DNA of 62,568 nt from Chloroflexota bacterium. Its GTDB lineage: Bacteria; Chloroflexota; Anaerolineae; Anaerolineales; VGOW01. Shown here piece by piece: positions 45,178 to 53,762 of this stretch. The first letter of the stretch is position 1; the number at the start of each line of letters is the position of its first letter. The notes under the pieces were generated by a model that was not told where the DNA came from, made no database searches, and was given only the letters and a program-made list of their open reading frames with translations. The stretch is taken from the NCBI GenBank assembly GCA_016213135.1, contig JACRBQ010000070.1, positions 1 through 62,568 on the forward strand, in the 5' to 3' direction. Position numbers and translations under genes: made by a program.

Positions 45178-46761
45178 TCACTCAAAGTGGAAGGCATACA
45201 AGCTGGCGGCGCGCAAGCGAAAGCGTAGCGAAACCGGCTTGCCGGCGAGTGCGCTGAGATCGGCATTGCCGCGCCAAGTGACGGTGTGAGCGGGCAGGTC
45301 GCCGCAGATGGGGTCGCAGTCGGCGAAGCTCAGGCCGGGAACGGCCTGCCCCTCTGCCTGCGGGACAGGCTTAGGCGAACCTTCAGCTTCTGCCACTTCC
45401 ACCAACACCTCGCCGGCTCGCCGAGTCTCCAAGTTCAGGCACAGGTGGTTACCCGAGAAGACAAGCTGCGGCGTGGTGAAGCTGCTCGTCCCGGGCGCTT
45501 CTAGCGCGGCCAGCCGCCCGGCAGGCCAGGTGGCAAAACCCATTTTACCCAGCGGCATCGAACGCGGGTACTTGTGCGGCACATGGTAACCTGTCACCGG
45601 CAAGGCAACACGTCCGGCATCGATCTGCATCAGGTTGGCGGCGGCAAATAGGCAGCCTGCGTCCCAGGCGCCCTCCGCGCCGGTGGTGAGCAGTGGCCCG
45701 CCCGGCAAGAATGACCACAGCCGCCCCTCTGAGCTGGAGGCTATGTGGATCTCGGTGGTATCCGTGTCCCGGCGATAGAGCGCCGGGAACATCAGGTGCT
45801 GGCTACTGCTGCCGGGGTAGCGCGTGTAGGCGTTAGTGTATATGTCGGCGGCGGGGTTATCTCCGGGCGTGATCCACAGCACCGGTTCCGGAAGCGGCCA
45901 GCGGGCAAAGTCGCCGGTCTCTGCGCGCCCCACTGCCCGCCGGCCGTACAGCCACATGCGCACGTAAGCCACGTATTTCTCCTGGTCTGGGTCGTAATAC
46001 ACCCGGTTGCTGGTGTCACTGTTGGCCAGCATCACCGGGTCGGGCAAAGGTTTCCAATGCAGGCCGTCCGGAGAAGTGGCTGCGAACATGGCGCTCTGGT
46101 AGTGGAGCGCCATGGTATCGGCGGTCATGCCCAGTCGCCGCTCGCAGTCGCGCAGGCGGTCCAATGGCAGACGGCCCATGTAGAAGGACTTATAGCGCTC
46201 CTGAGGTGGGGCAGAAGGGTCAATGAACACGGACCCGCCGTGGTAGCCTGTTTCGGGCGTTAGCGCTCCGCCCAGCACGATATTCGAGGCTTGACCATCG
46301 TATTCGAAGATGCCCAACTCCGGCTTCGTCCAAGTCTGCAAATCGTCCGATTCGGCATAGCACAACAGACTGCCCCAACCGGGGTCGCGGGCTAGGCCGG
46401 CCGCGGCCGGTTTGCCGTCCCAATAGGTGCCTGGCACGGCCTCGTACCACAGGCGATATTTTCCGCCATCATACAGCAGGGTAGACCAAAAGATCACCTT
46501 CTCCCAGGGCCGGTCCGGGCCGATGAACGGGCTGGTCTTCTGCGGGGAGCGGGCCACGATGCGCAGGTTGTGCGGCACATCCAGCGGGTGCGGCTGCACA
46601 CGGCCGGGATCGCCCTGCGTGGCAAACAGGCTGGTGGGCTGCCCATCTGCCGTGTCCCACCGGATCATACCTGGGCGCACGTAGCGCCAATCGGTGAACA
46701 GGTGCGGACCAGGCTCCAGTGTGTAGGGTTCGATCATGCCCTGGCGCGGAGAAAGCATCAT
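45178..46761 (-). CDS. Glycoside-hydrolase-like five-bladed propeller protein (GH32/GH43-type fold)
   Basis: A 527-residue cytosolic protein (no signal peptide seen). Repeated blades include YDGGKYRLWYEAVPGTYWDG, SLLCYAESDDLQTWTKPELG and RVYYDPDQEKYVAYVRMW, resembling the N-terminal domain of GH32/GH43/GH130-type enzymes. A C-terminal beta-sandwich region (about 425-527) ends in KPVSLRFRLRAASLYAF. Catalytic carboxylates cannot be assigned with certainty, and it may be a phosphorylase or non-catalytic. Its start overlaps the permease stop by four bases. It suggests the operon's substrate enters as a glycoside. Confidence 0.7.
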   Translation of the reverse strand: MMLSPRQGMIEPYTLEPGPHLFTDWRYVRPGMIRWDTADGQPTSLFATQGDPGRVQPHPLDVPHNLRIVARSPQKTSPFIGPDRPWEKVIFWSTLLYDGGKYRLWYEAVPGTYWDGKPAAAGLARDPGWGSLLCYAESDDLQTWTKPELGIFEYDGQASNIVLGGALTPETGYHGGSVFIDPSAPPQERYKSFYMGRLPLDRLRDCERRLGMTADTMALHYQSAMFAATSPDGLHWKPLPDPVMLANSDTSNRVYYDPDQEKYVAYVRMWLYGRRAVGRAETGDFARWPLPEPVLWITPGDNPAADIYTNAYTRYPGSSSQHLMFPALYRRDTDTTEIHIASSSEGRLWSFLPGGPLLTTGAEGAWDAGCLFAAANLMQIDAGRVALPVTGYHVPHKYPRSMPLGKMGFATWPAGRLAALEAPGTSSFTTPQLVFSGNHLCLNLETRRAGEVLVEVAEAEGSPKPVPQAEGQAVPGLSFADCDPICGDLPAHTVTWRGNADLSALAGKPVSLRFRLRAASLYAFHFE

Positions 46762-47711
46762 AGTTCGTCTGCCGTTTCTTGCACGGGGTGTGAAACCGAG
46801 GACCTCTTCTGCATGATGTTGAGCAACTGCAGGCGTTGCACGGGGTCAACGACGACACTCACCCAGTTGGATAACAAGCTAAAGGCCGTGGCGGTGACAA
46901 AAATGGCAGCTCCGGGGAAGAAGGCCAGCCACCAGGCACTTGCCAGATACGCACGGCCCTGAGCCACCAAGAGACCCCAGGAGACATCGGGAGGCTGAAT
47001 GCCCATCCCCAGGAAACTTAAGCCAGACTCGGTCATAATTACCCCTACGAAACCCAACGTTGCCAGGACGGACATTACACTGACTAAATTGGGGGCAATG
47101 TGCCGGATGAGGATATGAAGATCTCCGCCGCCCAGGGCTCGCGCCGCATCAATGAATTGGAACTCGCGCAGGCGCATCGTTTCTGCCCGCACGACGCGGG
47201 CATAAACTGGCCAGCCCGTGGCGATCAAAATTACAATGACTTTGTCTATGCCCGGGCGGGCGATAAAAATCACCACCAGTACCAGCAACAGGCTCGGAAA
47301 CGCCATCATCAGGTCAACGTAGCGCATAATCATGTCGTCGAGTAGACCGCCATAGTATCCGGCCAGCAGGCCGAGGAACAGGCCCAGCAAACTGGAACCA
47401 ATCACCACAATCAACGAAATAAACAGCGAAACCCGGGACGCAATGAGGATGAGCACCAGCAGGTCTTTGCCCAACGGATCGGTGCCAAAGATGCGCCCTC
47501 CCGGTTCCAGCGAGGGCGGCAACATGGAACTGTCAAAATCAACTTTGTTGATTTGATCCCCTACATAGCTAGGCGCGAGCCAGGCCGCGATGAAGAGGAG
47601 GATGAGATAGAGAAATGAGACAAAGGCCAACTTGTCCCGCCACAGGAGCCGCAAAGAGCCAATGACGACGTTGCGGCGCGGGACCTTGATTTTGGGGAAT
47701 GAACCTTGCAT
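46758..47711 (-). CDS. ABC transporter permease, DppC/OppC type
   Basis: A 317-residue inner-membrane permease with an N-terminal helix (LAFVSFLYLILLFIAAWLA), a periplasmic loop (FGTDPLGKDLL, family-typical), and five further helices. The EAA loop includes EFQFIDAARALGGGDLHIL and RHIAPNLVSV. The C-terminus is RLQLLNIMQKRSS. It pairs with the upstream DppB-like permease, one base apart. The operon lacks the two ATPase genes (dppD/dppF) that normally power this type. Confidence 0.9.
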   Translation of the reverse strand: MQGSFPKIKVPRRNVVIGSLRLLWRDKLAFVSFLYLILLFIAAWLAPSYVGDQINKVDFDSSMLPPSLEPGGRIFGTDPLGKDLLVLILIASRVSLFISLIVVIGSSLLGLFLGLLAGYYGGLLDDMIMRYVDLMMAFPSLLLVLVVIFIARPGIDKVIVILIATGWPVYARVVRAETMRLREFQFIDAARALGGGDLHILIRHIAPNLVSVMSVLATLGFVGVIMTESGLSFLGMGIQPPDVSWGLLVAQGRAYLASAWWLAFFPGAAIFVTATAFSLLSNWVSVVVDPVQRLQLLNIMQKRSSVSHPVQETADEL

Positions 47712-47712
47712 C

Positions 47713-48642
47713 TCAACGTGAGCCTAGACGGACACGTGGATCGATGGCGGCATAGAGCAGGTCGAGCACAAGATTAGTAAGCACGACAATAATGCCAACA
47801 ACGAACACGGTAGCTTGCAAAACGGGAAAATCACGGTTGGCAATGGCATCAATGGTGAGCTTGCCGATCCCGGGCCACCCAAACACGGTTTCGACGATGA
47901 CCGCCCCATTGGCGACACCGATGAACGTCGAGCTGGTAACGGTCATGATGGGAAATGCCGCATTGGGCAAGGCGTGGCGGAGCAGGAGCCTCACTTTGGC
48001 GACGCCTTTGGCCCGCGCGGCGGTCAGGTAAACCGCCGAGAGCTGCTCAAGCATGCTGGTGCGCACGACCCGCGCCAGGTAGCCCGATGGGCCCCAGGTT
48101 AACACGATCAATGGGAGAATGGCATGTTTCCAAGTGCCGGAGCCGGAAGTTGGAAGCCAGCCCAGGCGCAGCGAAAAGATGTAAATGAGCACGAGGGCCA
48201 GCCAGAAGCTGGGCACCGACACCCCGAACAAGGAAATTGCGGTGGTGAGCGAGTCGAAAAAACTCAGCGGACGCAGCGCGGCGATGACGCCGATGACAAT
48301 GGCGATTACCAGGGACACAAAAGTTGTGCCAAAGGCCAGCGTCAAAGTCAGCGGCAGGCGGTCAAGGACCAACGCGCTGGCCGGGATCTTTTGCCAGAGG
48401 GACTTGCCGAAATCCAGATGGATGGCGCCGTTTAGAAAATCAACCAGTTGCACCAGAATGGGGCGGTTCAGGCCGTGCATTTCCCTGAATCTCTCCGCCA
48501 TTTCCAGCGGCGCTGTTTCTGGCAGATAAAGCAGCGCCGGATCGCCAGTCAACCGCGACAGGAGGAAGACCAAGATGGTGACGGCAACGACAACAAAGAT
48601 CGAATAGAAAAGGCGCCGAAGAACGTATGTCGCCATAGCCAA
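47713..48642 (-). CDS. ABC transporter permease, DppB/OppB type
   Basis: A 309-residue inner-membrane permease: YVLRRLFYSIFVVVAVTILV at the N-terminus, then DPALLYLPE, GLNRPILVQ and the EAA-like loop YLTAARAKGVAKVRLLLRHALPN (only partly quoted: TAARAKGVAKVRLLLRHAL). The C-terminus is YAAIDPRVRLGSR, all standard for the peptide/oligosaccharide family. It follows the binding-protein gene after a strong hairpin that may lower its expression relative to that gene. Confidence 0.9.
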   Translation of the reverse strand: MAMATYVLRRLFYSIFVVVAVTILVFLLSRLTGDPALLYLPETAPLEMAERFREMHGLNRPILVQLVDFLNGAIHLDFGKSLWQKIPASALVLDRLPLTLTLAFGTTFVSLVIAIVIGVIAALRPLSFFDSLTTAISLFGVSVPSFWLALVLIYIFSLRLGWLPTSGSGTWKHAILPLIVLTWGPSGYLARVVRTSMLEQLSAVYLTAARAKGVAKVRLLLRHALPNAAFPIMTVTSSTFIGVANGAVIVETVFGWPGIGKLTIDAIANRDFPVLQATVFVVGIIVVLTNLVLDLLYAAIDPRVRLGSR

Positions 48643-48672
48643 AATAATCTCCGATCGATGATTCCAACGGGG

Positions 48673-48705
48673 AGGGCTCTGGCCCTGTCACAGGGCCAGA
48701 GCCCT
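48673..48705 (-). terminator. Intra-operon hairpin between binding protein and permease genes
   Basis: Perfect 16-bp inverted repeat AGGGCTCTGGCCCTGT / ACAGGGCCAGAGCCCT around one base. No T-run follows, so it probably protects the upstream mRNA 3' end or partly terminates. That is common downstream of binding-protein genes, which need higher expression. Confidence 0.75.
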
Positions 48706-48718
48706 CGGTGCGAAGCAG

Positions 48719-50344
48719 TTACGGGAATTTGACGTCTTTCGCCAGGATCAAATGATCTGGACGGGGTTGGAACTGGACGCCGTCTGCAAGTTTGTAGATG
48801 TACTGGATATAGACAATCGGGCAGGTGGCGACAACGTTATCTGCCTGGAATCTCATCACCTCAGCCAAGGCCGTCTGTCGCTCTGGTCCGGAAAGCCTGC
48901 TGGCCTCTGTGTACAGGTCAACGAAGGCTTGTCCCGTCGCATCGCTCAATGTCGAGTGAATACCGCTAGGCATGTAGTAGGCCTGAATGGTGAACGAGGC
49001 ATCCTGCATTTCGTTTCCATGTTGGCCCCAGAAAATGGCCAATCGATCAGGAGGCACTGGCAACTGCCGCGCAATGGCTTGGTGCTTGGCAGGTTCGTTC
49101 AACTCCAGGTTAAGATTAAGCCCGGCTTCGTTGGTTGCTGCAAGTATCGCAAGCATCATTTGCAGTGTTGTTTGATCTGATGTGGAGCGCAGGTAGACCG
49201 TGATCTTGTTGTCCACAGGCACTCCATCTGCTCGGGCTTGTTCGATCAGAACCTTGGCTTGCTCGGGGTCGTAGGGGATGAGCGGGATGTCGGGGTTGTA
49301 GCCCACCACGTTGGAGGCGATCAGTTGAGTGGCGGGGACGGCATAGCCTCCGTACAGCTTGTCGGCGATATTCTGGCGGTCAATTAACAGGCATATGGCG
49401 CGTCGGATGCGGATATCACTCAAGGGCGGGTTGGGAAGGTCCATGCGGATAAAGGGAGTTTCGGAAATCGGGACAGGGACCACATTGCCGGTCTTGGTGT
49501 CTTGAGGATCCAAGGCTACAGCAATGTCGGCTTCTCCGGTCTCCGCCATGGCGCTACGCACAGCCGACTCATTCCGCCAGACGTATTCAATCTCGGCGAT
49601 ATCCGAAACCTGCCCTCCCCAGTAGTCGGGATTTCGCTCCAAGACCAGTTTCTCACCGGCGACCCATTCTTTGAACTTGTACGGCCCCGTTCCTACCATG
49701 GTGCGGAAGGCGCCGTCGATGTCGGCCTGGATAGATTTGGGGGACGCCATGTTGGCAAAGAACATGGTCGCTGGCAGAGCCGGGTAGGTATCGAGTGTAG
49801 TCACATCAAGCGTGTTTTCATCGACGGCAGTGGCATGTGTGCCAGCCGGGACGTTGCCAAGAATATGTTTGTTGTTGTCAGGGTCGTACAGGTAATTGAG
49901 CACCCAGGCAGCAGCTTCAGCATTGAATGGCTCTCCATCGTGGAACTTCACTCCTTGTCGCAGATGGAATCGCCAAGTGGTGTCGTTGGTCTGCTCCCAC
50001 GAGAGAGCCAACTCGGGCACCAACGCGCCTGTGGCTGGATCATGACCGACCAGGGTCTCGTACGTGTTGCGGTATGTGTTCAGCGCAATGATTGTTCCTT
50101 CGCCCGGGTCGAGGTTCGGCGGTTCTTCGCCAACCACAATCACCAGTTTTTTGGATTCGGCCGGAGAAGGCTCCGTGGGTTTCGCCGGGGCTTCTGTGGC
50201 GGGCGCTTCCGTCGCGGCCGGCTGGGACGGTGACTGGGTTGGTGTTGCCGAAGCGCAGGCCTGAAGAACAAGTGCGACCAGACTGAGCAACAGCAAGAGT
50301 GTTCTCCAAGCGATGCCAGAACGGCAGACGTAGAGTTTGAACAT
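48719..50344 (-). CDS. ABC transporter solute-binding lipoprotein, family 5 (Dpp/OppA type)
   Basis: A 541-residue lipoprotein. The signal peptide ends in a lipobox (LVLQAC, acylated cysteine about residue 30), followed by a Thr/Pro/Ala-rich linker (TPTQSPSQPAATEAPAT). The mature domain shows EEPPNLDPGE, TYETLVGHDPATGALVPELA, TTWRFHLRQGVKFHDGEPF and DIRIRRAICLLIDRQ, all hallmarks of family 5 binding proteins. These bind peptides, nickel or oligosaccharides; in this operon a sugar-acid glycoside or oligosaccharide is likely. GGAGGAG precedes the ATG. First structural gene of the operon after the IclR gene. Confidence 0.92.
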   Translation of the reverse strand: MFKLYVCRSGIAWRTLLLLLSLVALVLQACASATPTQSPSQPAATEAPATEAPAKPTEPSPAESKKLVIVVGEEPPNLDPGEGTIIALNTYRNTYETLVGHDPATGALVPELALSWEQTNDTTWRFHLRQGVKFHDGEPFNAEAAAWVLNYLYDPDNNKHILGNVPAGTHATAVDENTLDVTTLDTYPALPATMFFANMASPKSIQADIDGAFRTMVGTGPYKFKEWVAGEKLVLERNPDYWGGQVSDIAEIEYVWRNESAVRSAMAETGEADIAVALDPQDTKTGNVVPVPISETPFIRMDLPNPPLSDIRIRRAICLLIDRQNIADKLYGGYAVPATQLIASNVVGYNPDIPLIPYDPEQAKVLIEQARADGVPVDNKITVYLRSTSDQTTLQMMLAILAATNEAGLNLNLELNEPAKHQAIARQLPVPPDRLAIFWGQHGNEMQDASFTIQAYYMPSGIHSTLSDATGQAFVDLYTEASRLSGPERQTALAEVMRFQADNVVATCPIVYIQYIYKLADGVQFQPRPDHLILAKDVKFP

Positions 50345-50484
50345 GGTTCTCCTCCATAAAGTGGTAGTGGTATTTTCAGGCGGGATGGCTCAAATAGGTG
50401 CTCTCGTAAAAAAGGTGTATATCCTTCGATGGCTCTCCTTTCTTCCTATATATATGACAGCGCGATAACTTCTACTGCTCCATA

Positions 50485-51330
50485 CTACCGGGCAACTGAG
50501 CGCGTGGACTTGCCATCTGATGGTGCGATGGTTGCCGGGCGGTAAGAGGGTGAAAAACCAAGCTCGTATGAAATATCGTTTGAAGCTCCCTTGACAATTT
50601 CGACCAGCTTTTCCAGACTGTAGCGTTGGAAATGTTCCGATAGGCCCGCAATACTCAATGCGGCAATCACCTGGCCGGTATGGTCTCGAATAGGCGCGCC
50701 CACGCAGACGTGATCCTGAACGCTTTCCTGATTATCGTGGGCCCATTCCTGCATGCGGATCCGCCCCAGCTCTCTCCGCAGATCGTCGGGCGAGGTGATG
50801 GTGGTGGAGGTGAAGGGTTTGAGCTCGACGGAGGAGAGATAATTCTCCAGAGAAGGGGGTGAAAAGTAAGCCAGCAGCACTTTGCCCAGCGAGGTGCAGT
50901 ACGCCTGCTGGCGGTGGCCAAGCGTGGCCGACATCCAGCGCACATTGGGGCCGGTGACACTCTTCTGATAAACGATCTGTGTGCCGTCTAGAATGGCGAC
51001 ATGGAAGGCCATCTCGGGGAGTCGTTCGGCAAGCTGCGTCAGGTGATATTGAGCGACGCGCTCCAGCGGCGAGTTGCGCAAATAGCTTAAACCTAACTCA
51101 AGCGATTTGACGCCCAGGCGATACGTCCCGGAAACAGCGCCAGGGGCCAGCAGGCCAAGATCGACCAACGTGGCGATCAAGCGATGCGTGACGCTCTTGT
51201 GCATATTCAGGCGGTGGGCGACTTCAGTTACACCCAACTCCGCCTCTGAATTCATGAACTGCTCCAGCACAGTCACCGCGCGGCCAACCGTACTGAGAAA
51301 ATAGTATGGGGCTTCTTTCTGATCAGACAT
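50485..51330 (-). CDS. IclR-family transcriptional regulator
   Basis: A 281-residue regulator. The winged helix-turn-helix (residues about 15-75) has AVTVLEQFMNSEAELGVTEV and LNMHKSVTHRLIATLVDLGLL. The C-terminal effector domain includes QAYCTSLGKVLLAY, ACVGAPIRDHTGQ-like text (here CVGAPIRDHTGQVIAALSIA) and GLSEHF. IclR proteins control catabolic operons and often repress themselves. ATG at 51330 follows GAGG; upstream lie a near-consensus promoter and a palindromic operator. The catabolic operon starts 140 bases downstream on the same strand. Confidence 0.92.
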   Translation of the reverse strand: MSDQKEAPYYFLSTVGRAVTVLEQFMNSEAELGVTEVAHRLNMHKSVTHRLIATLVDLGLLAPGAVSGTYRLGVKSLELGLSYLRNSPLERVAQYHLTQLAERLPEMAFHVAILDGTQIVYQKSVTGPNVRWMSATLGHRQQAYCTSLGKVLLAYFSPPSLENYLSSVELKPFTSTTITSPDDLRRELGRIRMQEWAHDNQESVQDHVCVGAPIRDHTGQVIAALSIAGLSEHFQRYSLEKLVEIVKGASNDISYELGFSPSYRPATIAPSDGKSTRSVAR

Positions 51331-51356
51331 CACCGCCTCGTCACATTTCCGGTCTA

Positions 51357-51420
51357 TTGTCTCTATATAAGAGACAACGTCTCTTTTTATGATTATAGCA
51401 AATCGCACAGCGAAAGTCAA
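51357..51420 (-). promoter_or_regulatory. Consensus promoter and palindromic operator of the IclR gene
   Basis: Minus strand: TTGACT (51420-51415), 17 bases, TATAAT (51397-51392). About 15 bases downstream is the inverted repeat TTGTCTCT-5-AGAGACAA (51377-51357), overlapped by AGAGACGTTGTCTCT. Position suggests autorepression by the IclR protein. The promoter begins about 20 bases from the truncated transposase, at the inner edge of the IS remnant. Confidence 0.75.
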
Positions 51421-51439
51421 GGGCTATTTTCATGGTTCG

Positions 51440-52328
51440 CATCTTATCCAGCCAGGACTTTGAGGAAGTGGTTTTGTCATTCACCTGCCGTTCGGCTTGC
51501 ACTTTGACCAGCGTGTCCAAGTTCTTCCAGCGGTCAAGGCCCGGCAACATCCGCAGGCAGGTCAAGTCAGAGATCGTCCAACACTGGCGTTTTTCGATCC
51601 GCCCATGCCCTTTGTTCACGGTTTGGCAATGGTCATGCTACAAGCCTTGGAACTCCAAGTTCTCCGCCCACTCGAACAGGCTTTGCACGTCCTGGCATAG
51701 ATTTTCTTGGTTGCCTTTGAGGGCCAAGAGATAGTCGCCCCCTGGTTCACGCTTTGGGCCGCGATGTCCGTCTGGCAGCCCATAGCGTCAATCGTGACCA
51801 GACAGCCGGAAATATCCAGCAGTTGCAAGAAGGCCGGGATCGCCGTGATTTCATTCGATTTTTCGTCAACCTTGCGCTGGCCGAGTACCAGATGGTTGGC
51901 GCTCGCCCAGGCGACGACCATGTGGATGGCGTTCTTGCCCAACGGCTTGTGGTGCGACCGGCGGAGGGTCTTCCCATCCACAGCAATCACTTGGCCGGGC
52001 AATCGCTGGCTGACTGCTTGCACCCAGGTCAGAAAGCCCGCTTCAAACTCGTCGGGTTCAGCCGGGCAAACACTCGGCCAAAGGTGTCATGGGACGGGAT
52101 ACCATTCGGCAATTCGAGAAAGGTGCGAAACCAAGCTGCTTTGGCCCGACCGAACTCCTCGACTTCGGTCCAACCATCGGCCCCGCAAATCACGGCACAG
52201 ATGGCCAGGATGACAATATCGAGCAGCTTATGCTCGCGGGTGCGTTCCACCCGCGGGTTGGTCAATTGAGCAAAGTGCTTCTCCAGCACAGTCAATGGTT
52301 TGTTGGACATCGGCTCGCTCCTGAACAT
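51440..52328 (-). pseudogene. Frameshifted, 3'-truncated ISAs1-family transposase
   Basis: Three minus-strand frames together give an ISAs1-type transposase. The N-terminal part (52328-52029) reads MSNKPLTVLEKHFAQLTNPR with EHKLLDIVILAICAVICGAD. After a frame shift, 52023-51616 has QVIAVDGKTLRRSHHK, SNEITAIPAFLQLLDI and VTIDAMGCQTDIA (DDE-domain segments). After another shift, 51619-51440 has HGRIEKRQCW and KVQAERQVNDKTT. The last third, with the glutamate-containing region, is missing. It starts 42 bases from the right terminal inverted repeat, as expected for the family. It cannot encode an active enzyme, so any movement would need a transposase supplied in trans. Confidence 0.82.
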
Positions 52329-52390
52329 AAGGATCGAGCCATTTTACCCGACGGCCGCTCCGCATCCCGAATTTAGATGCGATTGCCTTG

Positions 52391-52400
52391 GGTGGCGTGT
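52391..52400. repeat. 10-bp direct repeat (target duplication, right copy)
   Basis: GGTGGCGTGT, directly abutting the right terminal inverted repeat; identical to 40464-40473. Confidence 0.85.
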
Positions 52401-52437
52401 CAGCCGGTGACGAGGAGCGGATAAACTCCACGGATGA

Positions 52438-53730
52438 TCACGCCGCAAACTCCGGCTCGGGTGGCTCCACGGCCTCTTTATGGGCAATCGGCGGCAACCG
52501 CATCGCTAGGAGCGCGGCGGGGATCACGGCCACAAAGGTGATGATGAACAGTGCGGGGTAGGACGTGTGATCCAGTATCCATCCGCCGATAATCGGCGCA
52601 ATCACCAATGCCCCGGCGAAGCTGTTCGCCAGCCCGATGTACACCGGCCGGCCGCCCGGCGGAGCCAGATCCAAAATGTAATTCGAGAAGCCGATGAAGT
52701 TCGAGCCTTCGACCATGCCGATGATGAAGTAGCAGGCCACGTACACCCACGTGAGCGACGAGGCGACGCGGATGAGCGACACGCCCAGCCCCAACAGCGG
52801 CGGCGCCAACGAAAGCCAGGTGACGATTTGAATGACGCGATGGCTGCCGCGCTGCACGGCCACTTGCCCCAGCACCAGCCCGGCCACCGCTATGCCAATG
52901 GAGCCGACGGCGGCCAGCCCGCCCACAATGGCCGGGTTGATTCCGGCTACCTGTGTGGCGTGCAAAATGTAAAACGACGACGCCAGCCGTTGCAGCCCGG
53001 CCAGCAGTTGCACGGTGATCACGCGCACGAACGTCGGGTCGCTGCGCCACACGGCGGCGAACCTGGGCAGGAACTCGCGCAGGGAGGCGGCGGGCGGATC
53101 CACCGGCACGGCCTCGGGAATCTCGACCGTGATGAGAATGGCGAGAAACGAAAAAAAGACGCACAGCCCGGCCAGCGCAAAAATGGCGGCGTAGTTCAAC
53201 GGGTAGGGCGGGCCGGTGTTCGAGAGCAGTTGCCCCACCAGCCAGCCCGCGCCAATCGAGAGCAAGCCCACCACCACTTGCCCCAGCCCCACCAGCCGCC
53301 CGCGCCGCTGCGGACTCATCGCTTTGCCGAACAGATCGAACCACGCTATTGCCGTGAACGCATCGGTCAGGGCGAACCACCCCAGCCCGAAAAGGAAAAT
53401 TACCAGCAGCACTCCCGGAAATTTCGCCAGCCAGCCGGTGAACAACAGCAACGCGAACAGCCAGAACATGGGGCGACCCATGACCGCGCCCAAAACCATG
53501 TAGGGATATTTCTTCGGTTTGTTGGTGAGGAAGTTGGCGGCGAACAATTGCGGCAGCAGCCACGCCCCCAGCCAAATGGCGCTGGCCGCGCCGATGAGCG
53601 CTTTGGACGTGGTGAGCGTGGCGGCAAACGCCGGCAGCACCGTGCCCGTTTGCGCGAACGTCAGCGCCAGCCCGAAAAAAACGTAATCCAAAAAAAAGGC
53701 CCACCAGTTGCGGGTCGATGTTTTTAGCAT
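52438..53730 (-). CDS. MFS-superfamily transporter
   Basis: A 430-residue membrane protein with twelve predicted helices in two halves and a hydrophilic central loop (VEIPEAVPVDPPAASLREFL). Helix 4-5 region PQRRGRLVGLGQVVVGLLSIG resembles the family's loop 2-3 basic motif. The substrate is unknown. Start at 53730 (MLKTSTRNWW) chosen over one 48 bases upstream, which would overlap the start of the divergent aminotransferase gene. It lies just outside the right end of the ISAs1-bounded element. Confidence 0.85.
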   Translation of the reverse strand: MLKTSTRNWWAFFLDYVFFGLALTFAQTGTVLPAFAATLTTSKALIGAASAIWLGAWLLPQLFAANFLTNKPKKYPYMVLGAVMGRPMFWLFALLLFTGWLAKFPGVLLVIFLFGLGWFALTDAFTAIAWFDLFGKAMSPQRRGRLVGLGQVVVGLLSIGAGWLVGQLLSNTGPPYPLNYAAIFALAGLCVFFSFLAILITVEIPEAVPVDPPAASLREFLPRFAAVWRSDPTFVRVITVQLLAGLQRLASSFYILHATQVAGINPAIVGGLAAVGSIGIAVAGLVLGQVAVQRGSHRVIQIVTWLSLAPPLLGLGVSLIRVASSLTWVYVACYFIIGMVEGSNFIGFSNYILDLAPPGGRPVYIGLANSFAGALVIAPIIGGWILDHTSYPALFIITFVAVIPAALLAMRLPPIAHKEAVEPPEPEFAA

Positions 53731-53762
53731 GGGGCCGATTATAGCCTGATACAATACTCCAC

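Larger units (their letters stand above)
40474..52390. mobile_element. 11.9-kb ISAs1-family-bounded transposable unit carrying a catabolic operon
   Basis: Left end starts CAGGGCAATCGCATCTAAAT (21-bp repeat, 40474-40494). The right end is its reverse complement (52370-52390), with one mismatch and starting CAAGG. The ends are flanked by an exact 10-bp direct repeat GGTGGCGTGT. ISAs1 (H-repeat) elements have CAGGG-type ends and duplicate 8-10 bp. A frameshifted ISAs1-type transposase lies at the right end. Between the ends is a full minus-strand operon of nine genes plus an IclR regulator. The left end holds no recognisable transposase, only about 400 bases of gene-free sequence (40495-40900). 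The whole unit appears to have moved as one, or the operon entered a pre-existing element. Confidence 0.75.
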
